From: Micavibrio sp. UBA2705 | GTDB taxonomy: Bacteria > Pseudomonadota > Alphaproteobacteria > Micavibrionales > Micavibrionaceae | Assembly: GCA_002354205.1 (NCBI GenBank) | Contig: DELD01000051.1 | Coordinates: 1-28,671, forward strand | DNA: 28,671 nt | Direction of reading: 5' to 3' | In this document: piece after piece, positions 16,319 through 24,548 of the stretch | How the letters are laid out: each line of letters starts with the position of its first letter | Numbering within the stretch: the first letter of the stretch is position 1 | Notes under the pieces: generated by a model | The model's database searches: none | What the model was told of the DNA's origin: nothing | The model's input: only the letters and a program-made list of their open reading frames with translations | Made by a program: the position numbers and the translations under genes

Positions 16319-17017
16319 CTAAATAGATTTGAATAACTGGCGTGTGAACAAAGCGCTAACCGCGCCAATCAATAAGAAAGGTAAGAAGTGATAGATAAAG
16401 GCATGTGACGCATGGTCTTGCTGACAAGTAAGGCGCAGGCATATCCAGCCAAATGAAAACATCGAAATTAGCGCCATAAAATGCAGCCAATAAGGATGCG
16501 TTGATGCGCCGCGCTTGGCTAAATAGGCTAGCGCGGCGAGTGGGATAACCACAAATATAATCCCCCAATCAAAACAAGGATAATGATTGAGGATTTCTAA
16601 GAACCCACTTTCTAGCGTATCTATCACTGTACGATATATCGTCCACATTAAAAACACAGCTACCATGACAAGAGGCAGCGCCACAACGCGCTTTAACTCT
16701 GGGCCTGATACAGGCACCATCAAACGCAGCGCCGCATAGGCCGAACCGCAGCCCATAATAAACGAAATCAAAACATCAAAAGACAGGCTTGTGTTAAGAA
16801 GGTAATGAAAAACATTATTGCGCAGTGGTATACCAACAAGCACAATGGCCGCAATGTAGACAAATGACACGGCAAGCCAAAGCGCCATACGTTTAGGCAC
16901 GCTAAAGATACGCTTTTGCGGCTCTAGCGACTGCGTTAAATGCTCGCTTAACGCGTCCAGCCTTGCGCTGCGCTTATTGATGTCGATATCGTCTTGCGGC
17001 ATATCATTTTCAGTCAT
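16319..17017 (-). CDS. NrsF/DUF1109-family anti-sigma factor (membrane protein)
   Basis: A 232-aa protein with a ~45-residue charged cytoplasmic N terminus and about six membrane segments. This is the layout of the NrsF (DUF1109) family, which hold an ECF sigma factor at the inner membrane. The family-like C-terminal motif RLTCQQDHASHAFIYHFLP contains the Cys and His residues implicated in signal or metal sensing in relatives. Its ATG overlaps the stop of the upstream sigma gene by 4 bp (ATGA), so translation is coupled. The inducing signal cannot be inferred; in Caulobacter the comparable SigF/NrsF pair responds to heavy metals and oxidative conditions. Confidence 0.85.
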   Translation of the reverse strand: MTENDMPQDDIDINKRSARLDALSEHLTQSLEPQKRIFSVPKRMALWLAVSFVYIAAIVLVGIPLRNNVFHYLLNTSLSFDVLISFIMGCGSAYAALRLMVPVSGPELKRVVALPLVMVAVFLMWTIYRTVIDTLESGFLEILNHYPCFDWGIIFVVIPLAALAYLAKRGASTHPYWLHFMALISMFSFGWICLRLTCQQDHASHAFIYHFLPFLLIGAVSALFTRQLFKSI

Positions 17018-17571
17018 TTCAAAATTTCCTTTAAACGCTTGGCTGTACGGTGCACAGAAACCTTCACCGCCGATACGCTCATATTCTTTATTTTTGCGAC
17101 TTCTTTCGCGCTATACCCCTCCAAACGGCTTAAAACGAAAATCGCCCGCGGCCTATCGGGGATACTCAGCAATGCCTTTTCTATATCTGTATATTCGGCG
17201 TGATGGTCACCAATAGTTACATGGGGGGCCGCATTCTTTTCCACCATATCCTCAAAGGATTGGTTATCTTGGCTCTTACTGGCGTAAACCTTGCGCAAGA
17301 AGTCTGCTTTACGGTAATGAAGGATCGTTGTGACCCACGCTTTAAAACTGCGCGCAGAGTCATATGTTGGCAGCGCCTTATGCATAGATATCAGCATATC
17401 CTGCACAATATCATCCGCCCATTCTGGGTGCGCCAATGCGCCGGAAAGCACAGCACGTGCATAAGGGATAAGTTCTTTGATTAATTGCTGGTATGCGCGC
17501 TTATCGCCAGACTGCGCCTGCGCAGCCAAAACGTTCCAATTCTGATAAAATGCTGATTTATCAATAACCAT
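17014..17571 (-). CDS. ECF-family RNA polymerase sigma factor
   Basis: A 185-aa extracytoplasmic-function sigma factor. Region 2 is visible as EWADDIVQDMLISMHKALPTYD followed by FKAWVTTILHYRKADFLRK; region 4 as ALLSIPDRPRAIFVLSRLEG, then YSAKEVAKIKNMSVSAVKVSVHRTAKRLKEIL with the DNA-binding helix. The ATG at 17571 is preferred; a longer frame would need a TTG at 17598. No strong Shine-Dalgarno sequence is present. The gene is translationally coupled to its NrsF-type anti-sigma factor. Autoregulation is likely by family, but I could not identify a convincing ECF promoter pair upstream. Confidence 0.92.
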   Translation of the reverse strand: MVIDKSAFYQNWNVLAAQAQSGDKRAYQQLIKELIPYARAVLSGALAHPEWADDIVQDMLISMHKALPTYDSARSFKAWVTTILHYRKADFLRKVYASKSQDNQSFEDMVEKNAAPHVTIGDHHAEYTDIEKALLSIPDRPRAIFVLSRLEGYSAKEVAKIKNMSVSAVKVSVHRTAKRLKEILK

Positions 17572-17694
17572 GGCGGATAGAATAAATTTTAAACGCAAAA
17601 CTGTACAGCGAAAAGTTATAACGCGAACTAATTATGGGACATTGATTTGTAGAAGGTAAGTAGTATCTGGTAATAGTCTTGTGGGTTTTTAAAA

Positions 17695-17771
17695 TGGTCG
17701 GAGCGGAGAGATTTGAACTCCCGACCCTCTGTACCCAAAACAGATGCGCTACCAGGCTGCGCTACGCTCCG
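17695..17771 (-). tRNA. tRNA-Pro (anticodon TGG)
   Basis: A 77-nt cloverleaf with encoded CCA. The acceptor CGGAGCG pairs with CGCTCCG; the anticodon loop TTTGGGT gives TGG (17735-17737, - strand). The D arm and GTTCAAATC T loop are canonical. A well-placed promoter lies just upstream. Confidence 0.95.
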
Positions 17772-17784
17772 AACATGGAGTGAT

Positions 17785-17813
17785 TAAATATCAAACTCGC
17801 ACTCTATGTGCAA
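17785..17813 (-). promoter_or_regulatory. Promoter of tRNA-Pro
   Basis: On the - strand, TTGCAC (17808-17813), a 17-bp spacer and TATTTA (17785-17790) place the start of transcription about 7 nt before the mature tRNA. Confidence 0.6.
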
Positions 17814-17834
17814 GCCTTTTTTTAAGAATTATCA

Positions 17835-18326
17835 TTAAAAATGATCAAAAACGACTTTATCACCAATAGAGATGCCATATTTGTCAACAATGCCTGCATT
17901 GACTTCAATAGCCGCGCGCGATAGCCCGCCTGATGGTATAGGTGTTAAATCGTGCGGTTTAGCGCCTTTGTGAATGTGAATAACCGTGTTGTCAGAACCG
18001 ACAAAAATCATATCAAGCGGAATAAGCGTGTTCTTCATCCAAAAATAGCTGTGCTGCGGCGATGGATAGGTAAAAATCATACCGTGATCGTCCGGCATAG
18101 ATTCTCTGTGCATCAAGCCCTTTTCTTGCTCTTTATGGCTCGCAGCAAGCTCCACCTTAAACGCGATGCTTTGGCCTGATGATTGCGAAATTATTGATAA
18201 GGGGTATAACGCCCCCTGATTCGTTGTTGCATCGTTCTTACAGCCAGACAAACAAAAGCCTAGGCATAAAAAAACGGCCCAGAAAAATAAGTTCTTAGTG
18301 AAAGTTTTCTGAGCCGTTTTAATCAT
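17835..18326 (-). CDS. DUF192 family lipoprotein
   Basis: A 163-aa protein of the DUF192 family, function unknown. It begins with a lipoprotein signal: Lys-rich start, hydrophobic stretch from about residue 13, and lipobox L26-S-G-C29, so it is predicted to be lipid-anchored after cleavage at Cys29. The core shows the family pattern: EKGLMHRESMPDDHGMIF, SYFWMKNTLIPLDMIFV and AAIEVNAGIVDKYGISIGD. The ATG is 13 bp after the transporter stop and has AGG at 8 nt. Codons 3-19 coincide with a terminator-like hairpin (see separate entry), which may limit expression from the upstream gene. Confidence 0.88.
   Translation of the reverse strand: MIKTAQKTFTKNLFFWAVFLCLGFCLSGCKNDATTNQGALYPLSIISQSSGQSIAFKVELAASHKEQEKGLMHRESMPDDHGMIFTYPSPQHSYFWMKNTLIPLDMIFVGSDNTVIHIHKGAKPHDLTPIPSGGLSRAAIEVNAGIVDKYGISIGDKVVFDHF
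18268..18320 (-). terminator. Intrinsic-terminator-like hairpin overlapping the start of the DUF192 gene
   Basis: On the - strand RNA, a 16-bp stem with one G-U pair (arms 18320-18305 and 18286-18271; GC core CGGCUCAG/CUGGGCCG) and an 18-nt loop is followed by a run of seven U (four of them in the arm). It lies 20 nt after the transporter stop codon, the right place to end that transcript, yet it occupies codons 3-19 of the next gene. Confidence 0.65.
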
Positions 18327-18339
18327 TTTATAAACCTAT

Positions 18340-19686
18340 CTAAAAATAGAAGAAATATGCATATATCGTTGCAATTAATACTGTAACAATCATTAGCGGA
18401 AATGCAAGAGCCATAAATTTAAGGAAAGATATACTCTGCCCTGCTCTCGCCGCGTAACTTGCGACCATCACGTTCGCACTTGCACCAACAATAGAGCCGT
18501 TACCGCCAAGGCATGCACCAATCGACAATGACCACCATAATGGTTCAAGCATTTCTTTGCCGCCAAAGTCCGTTGCCATTGAATTGATTACAGGGATCAG
18601 CGTTGCAACAAACGGAATGTTATTAATAAAGGCCGAAGCAATGGTCGAAACCCACATAATGGTCATACCAGTCATCACAAGGTCGCCTTGCGTGACGTCA
18701 ACAATCCAATGCGCGACAATGGCCAGCAAACCGCTATGCTCAACGCCTGTGACGATGATAAACAGACCAATAAAGAAGAAGATTGTATCCCACTCCACTT
18801 CGCCAAAGGCTTTGTGAATGCGTTTACCCTGCTCTTCTTTGCTGACAGAAAACGTATCAAGCAACATCAATAACGCACCGCCAGATAGCGCAACTGTACC
18901 AGGCTCAAAACCATGTGCGTGACCAATTGTAAATCCGGCAAGAACCAAAGCGAGCACGAATAATGACTTGTAAAGCAAAGGCTTGTCAGTCAAGGCTGAG
19001 GCCGCATCGTAACGAAGCAAGTGCGCACGCGCACGCATCGACGTTTGCATTTTACGCCCCCAAACAATATCAAAAAATAGGAATAGGAATATACCAACAA
19101 ATACAGCTGGCGGCCCAACATTATAAACAAAGTCCATAAAGCCAAAACCAACCGCAGAGCCAATCAAAATATTCGGCGGATCACCAATAAGGGTCGCCAT
19201 ACCACCAACATTAGAAAAGAAAATCTGTGAAAAAAGAAATGGATACGGATTTAACTTCAACTGTTCTGTTAACAGTAAGGTTATCGGAACAATCAGCATG
19301 ACTGTCGTCACATTATCAAGCAAGGCAGAGAATACAGCCGTGATTAACGATAGGACGACAAGTAAAGCCCGCGGATTAGCCCGCACCGTTTTTGCCGATA
19401 TAATCGCGACATACTGGAAAAAGCCAGAGCGCTGCATAATACCAACAAGCACCATCATACCAATCAAGAGAAAGACCGTATTAAAATCAATCCCTTGAAT
19501 AGCCAAATGCTGGTTAACAATACCAAGATAAATCATCGCTACCGCGCCAAGCAAGGCGATAACAGTTTGATGGATTTTTTCAGTTATAATAAAAAAGTAG
19601 ACAATGAAAAGTACCGCACATGCGGCAATCATGGGGCTTACGCCCAATATTGCCTCTGGCACTATATGAGTTTGTTCGATAGACAT
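18340..19686 (-). CDS. NhaD/ArsB-type ion transporter (Na+/H+ antiporter-like)
   Basis: A 448-aa polytopic membrane protein of the ion transporter superfamily (ArsB/NhaD/CitM), with roughly eleven hydrophobic segments. Family signatures: FNTVFLLIGMMVLVGIMQRSG, then SALLDNVTTVMLIVPIT, GGMATLIGDPPNILIGSA, and in the second half ASAFINNIPFVATLIP and GGNGSIVGASANVMVA. The duplicated N-x-P/V and G-D-P-P-N-type elements mark the two inverted repeats of the fold. The transported ion is uncertain: sodium/proton exchange, arsenite and dicarboxylates are all known in the superfamily. The ATG has GAGGG at 5 nt. A CBS-domain protein gene lies 48 bp upstream, probably in one operon and possibly regulatory. 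Confidence 0.88.
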   Translation of the reverse strand: MSIEQTHIVPEAILGVSPMIAACAVLFIVYFFIITEKIHQTVIALLGAVAMIYLGIVNQHLAIQGIDFNTVFLLIGMMVLVGIMQRSGFFQYVAIISAKTVRANPRALLVVLSLITAVFSALLDNVTTVMLIVPITLLLTEQLKLNPYPFLFSQIFFSNVGGMATLIGDPPNILIGSAVGFGFMDFVYNVGPPAVFVGIFLFLFFDIVWGRKMQTSMRARAHLLRYDAASALTDKPLLYKSLFVLALVLAGFTIGHAHGFEPGTVALSGGALLMLLDTFSVSKEEQGKRIHKAFGEVEWDTIFFFIGLFIIVTGVEHSGLLAIVAHWIVDVTQGDLVMTGMTIMWVSTIASAFINNIPFVATLIPVINSMATDFGGKEMLEPLWWSLSIGACLGGNGSIVGASANVMVASYAARAGQSISFLKFMALAFPLMIVTVLIATIYAYFFYF

Positions 19687-19734
19687 TTTACCCTCGATAG
19701 GTTTTTTGTAATTTTTATGAAGTTTTTTCTATGG

Positions 19735-20235
19735 TTATTCTGCGCCAGATTGTTCTGATGCTTCTTCCTTCTCTACTTCGTCAAGAACTTCTAAAAGCTC
19801 ACTAAATAAAGATTGTTCAGAAATTAAGCCGACAAACTTACCTGTATTTTCTTCCAATACCGGCAATGGGCTACCATATTTAACAATTAAGCGCGTTGCT
19901 TCCCATGTTGGCGTGTCAGGCGACACAACACATACATCTTTAAACAGATGATTTTTAACGGGGTTTTTGTAAACTTTGCGCAAACGCTTTGCAACGCCTG
20001 GGGACGCACCAATAACAAAGTTTAGGCGCTGAAGGCCGTCTTCCATCTTCACGGAAACAGGCAGGAGTTCATTAAGTAAGTGGCTGTAACCAAACATACC
20101 AAGCAATACATTATTTTCATCAATGACGGGAACGTGACGTATTCTATTTTCTTCCATGATGGACATCACATGTTCAACGGTGTCATCAGGTTTACAAGAA
20201 ATAACATCAGTAATCATTGCATTTCTACAAGGCAT
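19735..20235 (-). CDS. CBS-domain protein
   Basis: A 166-aa soluble protein made of two CBS motifs. The first spans about residues 4-60 (AMITDVISCKPDDTVEHVMS, NRIRHVPVIDENNVLLGMF). The second spans about residues 100-150 (VVSPDTPTWEATRLIVKYGS, PLPVLEENTGKFVGLISEQS). CBS pairs bind adenosine nucleotides and often gate transporters or enzymes. The 48-bp gap to the transporter gene downstream suggests that it senses nucleotide or energy state for that transporter; this is inference from neighbourhood. An acidic tail (VEKEEASEQSGAE) ends the protein. Confidence 0.88.
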   Translation of the reverse strand: MPCRNAMITDVISCKPDDTVEHVMSIMEENRIRHVPVIDENNVLLGMFGYSHLLNELLPVSVKMEDGLQRLNFVIGASPGVAKRLRKVYKNPVKNHLFKDVCVVSPDTPTWEATRLIVKYGSPLPVLEENTGKFVGLISEQSLFSELLEVLDEVEKEEASEQSGAE

Positions 20236-20358
20236 TATATCTTCTTTCTTATTGTTTTTATAATTTACACACCTCTATCATGAAGATATTCATAACGAGA
20301 TTGCGGCACTATGCTCCCCTAAAAAACATATTTCAACGTTTTTTTTGCACTGCCGCAT
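20236..20358 (-). promoter_or_regulatory. Structured leader of the CBS-transporter operon
   Basis: If transcription begins near 20352, the RNA opens with UGCGGCA (20357-20351), which can pair with UGCCGCA formed by 20308-20302, enclosing about 42 nt with an A8 run. The remainder up to the ATG is AT-rich with AGAAGA as possible ribosome-binding site. It matches no riboswitch that I recognise. Confidence 0.3.
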
Positions 20359-20387
20359 AATATGTTAATTAATTGTTTGAAATACAA
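20359..20387 (-). promoter_or_regulatory. Candidate promoter for the CBS-transporter operon
   Basis: On the - strand, TTGTAT (20382-20387), a 17-bp spacer and CATATT (20359-20364), followed by a 117-nt leader to the CBS start codon. Moderate match; prediction by eye. Confidence 0.4.
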
Positions 20388-20409
20388 TAAAAATAATTAT
20401 GAAAAAAAA

Positions 20410-21225
20410 CTATCGATTTAAGAAGGCCTGCACTTCTTCAAACACCGCATCACGCTTTAACGCATTATGACCAGCGCCAGAATGAATGGATAATTCCTTA
20501 GGTTCACGAGCAGCATTAAACAGCGCCTTGCCATGCGCCGCCGGAATGACCTCATCTTGTTCAGCCAACATCATCAGCACCGGCATATCAATATCCGCAA
20601 TACGGCCTATATTGTCGAAATGATCCTTCAATAAATATTTCAAACCAAGAACAAACCAATATTTTCCCTTCGCGACATTCAAAATAGAATCATATGGCAC
20701 TTCAAGTACCAGAGCCTTTGCATTATATTTCTGCGCCAAATAGGTTGCTGGGCCGCTGCCTAACGACTCACCATAAAGGACGATTTGGCTTTCCTCTAAA
20801 CCAATATATTTTAAATAAGCATAATAAGCCTCAGCGTCTTGATATATACTTTTTTCAGATGGCGCGCCCGTATTGCCGCCGTAACCAGAATATTCAGCGA
20901 GTAAAAGCCCGTATCCATCCTTGATGAAATCTTGCAGAGCATCATAACGCGGGGCGACATTGCCGCCATTACCATGGAAATGTAAAATTGTCGGCTTATC
21001 TGGGTCCGCGGCTTCTATATACCAACCCTTTGGCGAAAAACCGCGTTTCGTGACGTCTAAAGCGTAAACCTCACTTACCGCTGCGGGGGCTGGGCTTGCA
21101 CCATAAGGATGGTAAAGCATATCTCTCTGCCCAGAATAAAGATAAGTGAGAAGCCCTGAATAAGCGCAAATAAAGTAAAATAGGTACGTCACGCCGTTTT
21201 TCTTCCAGTTTTTCTTTTTCGCCAT
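20410..21225 (-). CDS. Alpha/beta hydrolase, membrane-anchored (BEM46/ABHD13-like)
   Basis: A 271-aa protein with one N-terminal hydrophobic segment (VTYLFYFICAYSGLLTYLY) and an alpha/beta-hydrolase domain. Visible parts: oxyanion region ILHFHGNGGNVAPRY, nucleophile elbow YGESLGSGPA, acid-bearing loop MLAEQDEVIP and final HSGAGHNAL with the catalytic His. The closest look is to the serine peptidase/hydrolase group that includes yeast BEM46. The substrate is unknown. The strong AAGGGCGG ribosome-binding site overlaps the stop of the upstream ABC exporter gene (15-bp gap), so the two are co-expressed. Confidence 0.87.
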   Translation of the reverse strand: MAKKKNWKKNGVTYLFYFICAYSGLLTYLYSGQRDMLYHPYGASPAPAAVSEVYALDVTKRGFSPKGWYIEAADPDKPTILHFHGNGGNVAPRYDALQDFIKDGYGLLLAEYSGYGGNTGAPSEKSIYQDAEAYYAYLKYIGLEESQIVLYGESLGSGPATYLAQKYNAKALVLEVPYDSILNVAKGKYWFVLGLKYLLKDHFDNIGRIADIDMPVLMMLAEQDEVIPAAHGKALFNAAREPKELSIHSGAGHNALKRDAVFEEVQAFLNR

Positions 21226-21240
21226 AATAACCGCCCTTGA

Positions 21241-23031
21241 TTAAATATCTATGTTGCCTTGGTATAGCTTCTTATACGGCCCATTGCTTTTTATAAGCGT
21301 ATCATGCTGTCCTTGCTGCACAATCCGCCCTTTATCAATGTACACAATATTATCAGCGCCCTGAATACTTGACAGCCTATGCGCAATGATTAATGTCGTG
21401 CGCCCTTTTTGCAACTTGTTTAACGTCTGCTGAATCAATTTTTCAGATTCGTTATCAAGCGCAGATGTCGCCTCATCCAATAACAATATCGGCGCTTCTT
21501 TTAGCAGCGCACGTGCTATAGATATGCGCTGCTTCTGACCTCCCGATAGGCGCGTGCCCTGCTCCCCTAGCCTTGTATTGTATCCATCTGGTAGCGATAA
21601 AATAAAGTCATGGATTGCCGCTTCTTTTGCCGCGGCGATAACTTTGTCTTGGTCAATTTCATCCGTCCCGTAAGCAATGTTACGGGTGACAGTATCATCA
21701 AAGATAAACACATCCTGTGATACGAGTGCGATATGCCCTCTTAAACATTCCGTGGTTAAGCCTTGAATATTTTCGCCGTTAATTTCAATACTCCCCGCGC
21801 CAACATCAAAGAAACGCGGCAACATATTCATCAAGGTTGTCTTGCCGCTACCCGACGGGCCAACGAAAGCAGTCACTGTTTGTGGCTTTAACGTTAGGGT
21901 AAAATCATCAATTAATGCACCATCAGCATCATCATAGGCGAAAGACACATTTTTATATGCAATCTCAGCCTGTTCAAAATCAATTGTTTTTGCGCCTTCA
22001 TTATTACGAATAGCAGGCGTTAAATCCTTATACCTAAACACGCGCTCCGCCGCGCCTAGCCCTTGCTGAATGCTATTGTTAAGCCGCGCAAGTTTTTTCA
22101 TCGGCTCATAGGCCAGTGAAAATGCGCCAATAAAAGAAATCAGCGTGCCGGGGGTTAAGACTCCTGCCGCAATTTGAAATGCGCCATAGACCATGATCCC
22201 CGCAATAACAAAACCAACAAGAATCTCGTTGATCGGCGTGTTTAAATGGCTTATTTGGGCTGATTTAATATTCAAGTCACGTACATTATGAATCACCGCC
22301 TGCGTACGTTTAATTTCAACTTTTTCTGCGCCATAAGCCTGAATCTGGCGGATACCTTGAAACAAACCAACAAGCAGTGAGGAAAGATCCGCGATTTCAT
22401 TTTGCAGTTTTTTGGATACTTTACGAATGCGCTGCCCCAAGCGGACAACTAAGAACATTGCCAAAGGGAATGTCGCAAAAACAATTAATGATAATTTCCA
22501 GTCTTGATAAATCATCAAACCTAGCAAACCAACCAAAGTCAGTACATTTTTACCCAAACCAACAATAGAATCCGTCACCGTGGCTCGCATAACCGCAACA
22601 TCATTGACCACACCTGAAACAAGGCCGCCACTGGATTGATTTTTGAAAAAGCCAAGGTCAAGCAGCATAAAATGACCAAATAAAGAGGCCTGAATATCCG
22701 CAATAACAGATTGGCTCATCTTGCTCATCAAAACGCTATGTATATAACTTACGCAGCCACGAACGACAAAGGTGACGAGTATCGCCGCGACATAGCCCCA
22801 TATGCTGTTTACCTTAGCAGGGTCATCTTGCACCGCGATCAAAACTTCATCCATTGCAGGCTGCAAAAGCTTGGCGAAAGTCACCGTCATAGCAGCGTCA
22901 ATAAACATGAAAAACAGTGCAATAAGGATTGTCCCCTTGTAAGGAGACATAAATTCACGCCAAATACGACGAATAAGCACCGCGCTTGAGGTGCTGGCCT
23001 GTGTGTGGATGTTATGTATGTTTTCAGCCAT
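21241..23031 (-). CDS. msbA: MsbA-like ABC transporter, permease-ATPase fusion
   Basis: A 596-aa half-transporter: an N-terminal six-helix exporter domain (residues ~15-330) followed by a nucleotide-binding domain with Walker A GPSGSGKTTLM (about residue 390), signature LSGGQKQRISIARALL, Walker B ILLLDEATSALD and H-loop IIAHRLSS. This is the architecture of MsbA, which flips lipid A-core across the inner membrane, but many multidrug exporters share it, so the substrate is not proven. It starts 12 bp after the HAD hydrolase gene and ends 15 bp before the alpha/beta hydrolase gene. Confidence 0.88.
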   Translation of the reverse strand: MAENIHNIHTQASTSSAVLIRRIWREFMSPYKGTILIALFFMFIDAAMTVTFAKLLQPAMDEVLIAVQDDPAKVNSIWGYVAAILVTFVVRGCVSYIHSVLMSKMSQSVIADIQASLFGHFMLLDLGFFKNQSSGGLVSGVVNDVAVMRATVTDSIVGLGKNVLTLVGLLGLMIYQDWKLSLIVFATFPLAMFLVVRLGQRIRKVSKKLQNEIADLSSLLVGLFQGIRQIQAYGAEKVEIKRTQAVIHNVRDLNIKSAQISHLNTPINEILVGFVIAGIMVYGAFQIAAGVLTPGTLISFIGAFSLAYEPMKKLARLNNSIQQGLGAAERVFRYKDLTPAIRNNEGAKTIDFEQAEIAYKNVSFAYDDADGALIDDFTLTLKPQTVTAFVGPSGSGKTTLMNMLPRFFDVGAGSIEINGENIQGLTTECLRGHIALVSQDVFIFDDTVTRNIAYGTDEIDQDKVIAAAKEAAIHDFILSLPDGYNTRLGEQGTRLSGGQKQRISIARALLKEAPILLLDEATSALDNESEKLIQQTLNKLQKGRTTLIIAHRLSSIQGADNIVYIDKGRIVQQGQHDTLIKSNGPYKKLYQGNIDI

Positions 23032-23043
23032 TGGCTATTAAGC

Positions 23044-23961
23044 TCACAATAATTTGCGGCGCTTTTTATGTTTACGATCTGGCAAAGCGCGCCCCCAAGA
23101 AAAATTCTCTAACAGATAGGTCGGACGCAGATTATTATACTGAACAGAAAGAATATTCAAGGCTCTATCAACATCAGCAGGGTTTTGACAGCGTTTAAAC
23201 ACGCCAGCATGTATGCCCGTGCGCACTAAACATGTATCCATACCAGCCAAAGATGCACCAAGAATGTCATGCGCCATTGTGTCGCCGACCATCACAGTGT
23301 CGCCTGGGAAAATATCATCTTTTTGCAAAATATCAATGCAGTGCTTGTAAATAGCCTTATAAGGCTTGCCTATATATTCAACAATACCACCAAAGTCCTG
23401 ATATTTAGACGCAATAACCGTTGGGCCACTGAGGTAAGCTGCACCCAAAAGTGATAGGCTGTCAGGGTTCAAACAAACAGCTTTTAAGTGACGCTGCACG
23501 CCTTTACGCAAAATAGGCGCTACATCATCTAAATACTGGCCTTGTGGAAGACCGCCAATAACAAGAAATTCGGCGTCCTTAATATCTTCAACGCGCTCAA
23601 GATCCATCCCTGAAAAGGCTGGATAAGATTCTGTATTACCAATCAGGTAGTATTTCTTACCAAGCGCTGTTTTTTCATCGGAAAGATAATCACGAACATA
23701 TTGGCCTGATGTGACTATTTTTGTATACATGGTCGGCGTAATGCCCATCTTTTTCAAATGCGCCTTCATGTCTTTTGCATCAAGGGTTGCATTAGAAAGC
23801 AGAATAACTTTCTTACCACGGCTTGCGAGCTCTTTTAATGCATAAGGCACATCATCGAAGGCCTTTTTGCCATTATGAAGCACACCCCACAGGTCTAATA
23901 TAAAGCCCATATAGCTGTCAGATATATCTGAAATGCCTTCACAAAATTTAGTTTTATCCAT
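23044..23961 (-). CDS. HAD-superfamily class IIA hydrolase (TIGR01459 type)
   Basis: A 305-aa phosphatase-like protein. Motif I is DLWGVLHNG (from Asp23), the form typical of the TIGR01459 alphaproteobacterial family rather than the usual DxDGT; motif II Ser is in VILLSNAT, the Lys motif lies near GKPYKAIYKHCID, and motif III/IV is MVGDTMAHDILGASLAGMD. A class IIA cap lies between motifs II and III. Relatives act on small phosphorylated metabolites such as nucleotides or sugar phosphates; the substrate here is unknown. It is 42 bp behind nuoI and 12 bp ahead of the exporter gene. Confidence 0.88.
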   Translation of the reverse strand: MDKTKFCEGISDISDSYMGFILDLWGVLHNGKKAFDDVPYALKELASRGKKVILLSNATLDAKDMKAHLKKMGITPTMYTKIVTSGQYVRDYLSDEKTALGKKYYLIGNTESYPAFSGMDLERVEDIKDAEFLVIGGLPQGQYLDDVAPILRKGVQRHLKAVCLNPDSLSLLGAAYLSGPTVIASKYQDFGGIVEYIGKPYKAIYKHCIDILQKDDIFPGDTVMVGDTMAHDILGASLAGMDTCLVRTGIHAGVFKRCQNPADVDRALNILSVQYNNLRPTYLLENFSWGRALPDRKHKKRRKLL

Positions 23962-24003
23962 TATTAATCCAGACCAGTCTTAAACCCATAAACACCAAGC
24001 AAA

Positions 24004-24489
24004 TTAACGATAAGGCGCATCAGCAACTAAATTTGCTGCGATCTGCGCTTCCCATTTATCACCATTTTCAAGGAGTTTATCCTTATTATAATATAATTCT
24101 TCACGCGTTTCCGTGGAAAATTCAAAATTTGGCCCTTCGACAATTGCGTCAACAGGGCATGCTTCGGCGCATAACCCGCAATAAATGCACTTCGTCATAT
24201 CGATGTCATAACGCGTGGTGCGGCGCGAACCATCTTCGCGTGGCTCCGCTTCAATTGTAATTGCCAATGCGGGGCAGATCGCCTCACAAAGTTTACAGGC
24301 AATGCAACGTTCTTCGCCATTAGGGTAACGGCGCAAAGCGTGCTCACCACGAAAACGTGGGCTTATCGGCCCTTTCTCATACGGATAGTTAATTGTGACG
24401 CGCGGCATAAAAAACATATATTTCAATGTTAAAAGTAGCCCTTTCACAATGTCATAGAGCAAGAATGATTTCGCATATTGTACAAACAT
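24004..24489 (-). CDS. nuoI: NADH-quinone oxidoreductase subunit I
   Basis: A 161-aa ferredoxin-like subunit of respiratory complex I, carrying clusters N6a and N6b in the peripheral arm. The two 4Fe-4S motifs are complete: CIACKLCEAICP and CIYCGLCAEACPVDAIVEGP. The N-terminal helix (LLYDIVKGLLLTLKYMF) that lies along the membrane and the conserved INYPYEKGPISPRFRGEHAL are present. AAGG at 6 nt supports the start. It follows nuoH by 59 bp, but nuoJ, usually next, is replaced by a HAD hydrolase. Confidence 0.97.
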   Translation of the reverse strand: MFVQYAKSFLLYDIVKGLLLTLKYMFFMPRVTINYPYEKGPISPRFRGEHALRRYPNGEERCIACKLCEAICPALAITIEAEPREDGSRRTTRYDIDMTKCIYCGLCAEACPVDAIVEGPNFEFSTETREELYYNKDKLLENGDKWEAQIAANLVADAPYR

Positions 24490-24548
24490 TATAAACCTTA
24501 ATAATTATCCGAATATATATCGCCTAAGTAATCAGCACCTAACGCATA

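Noticed and set aside
20349..20370. dif-like sequence (GCATAA directly followed by TATGTTAAT)
   Set aside because: It resembles the outer parts of the XerC and XerD half-sites but lacks the 6-bp central region, and it overlaps a promoter-like pair. Not a functional dif as it stands.
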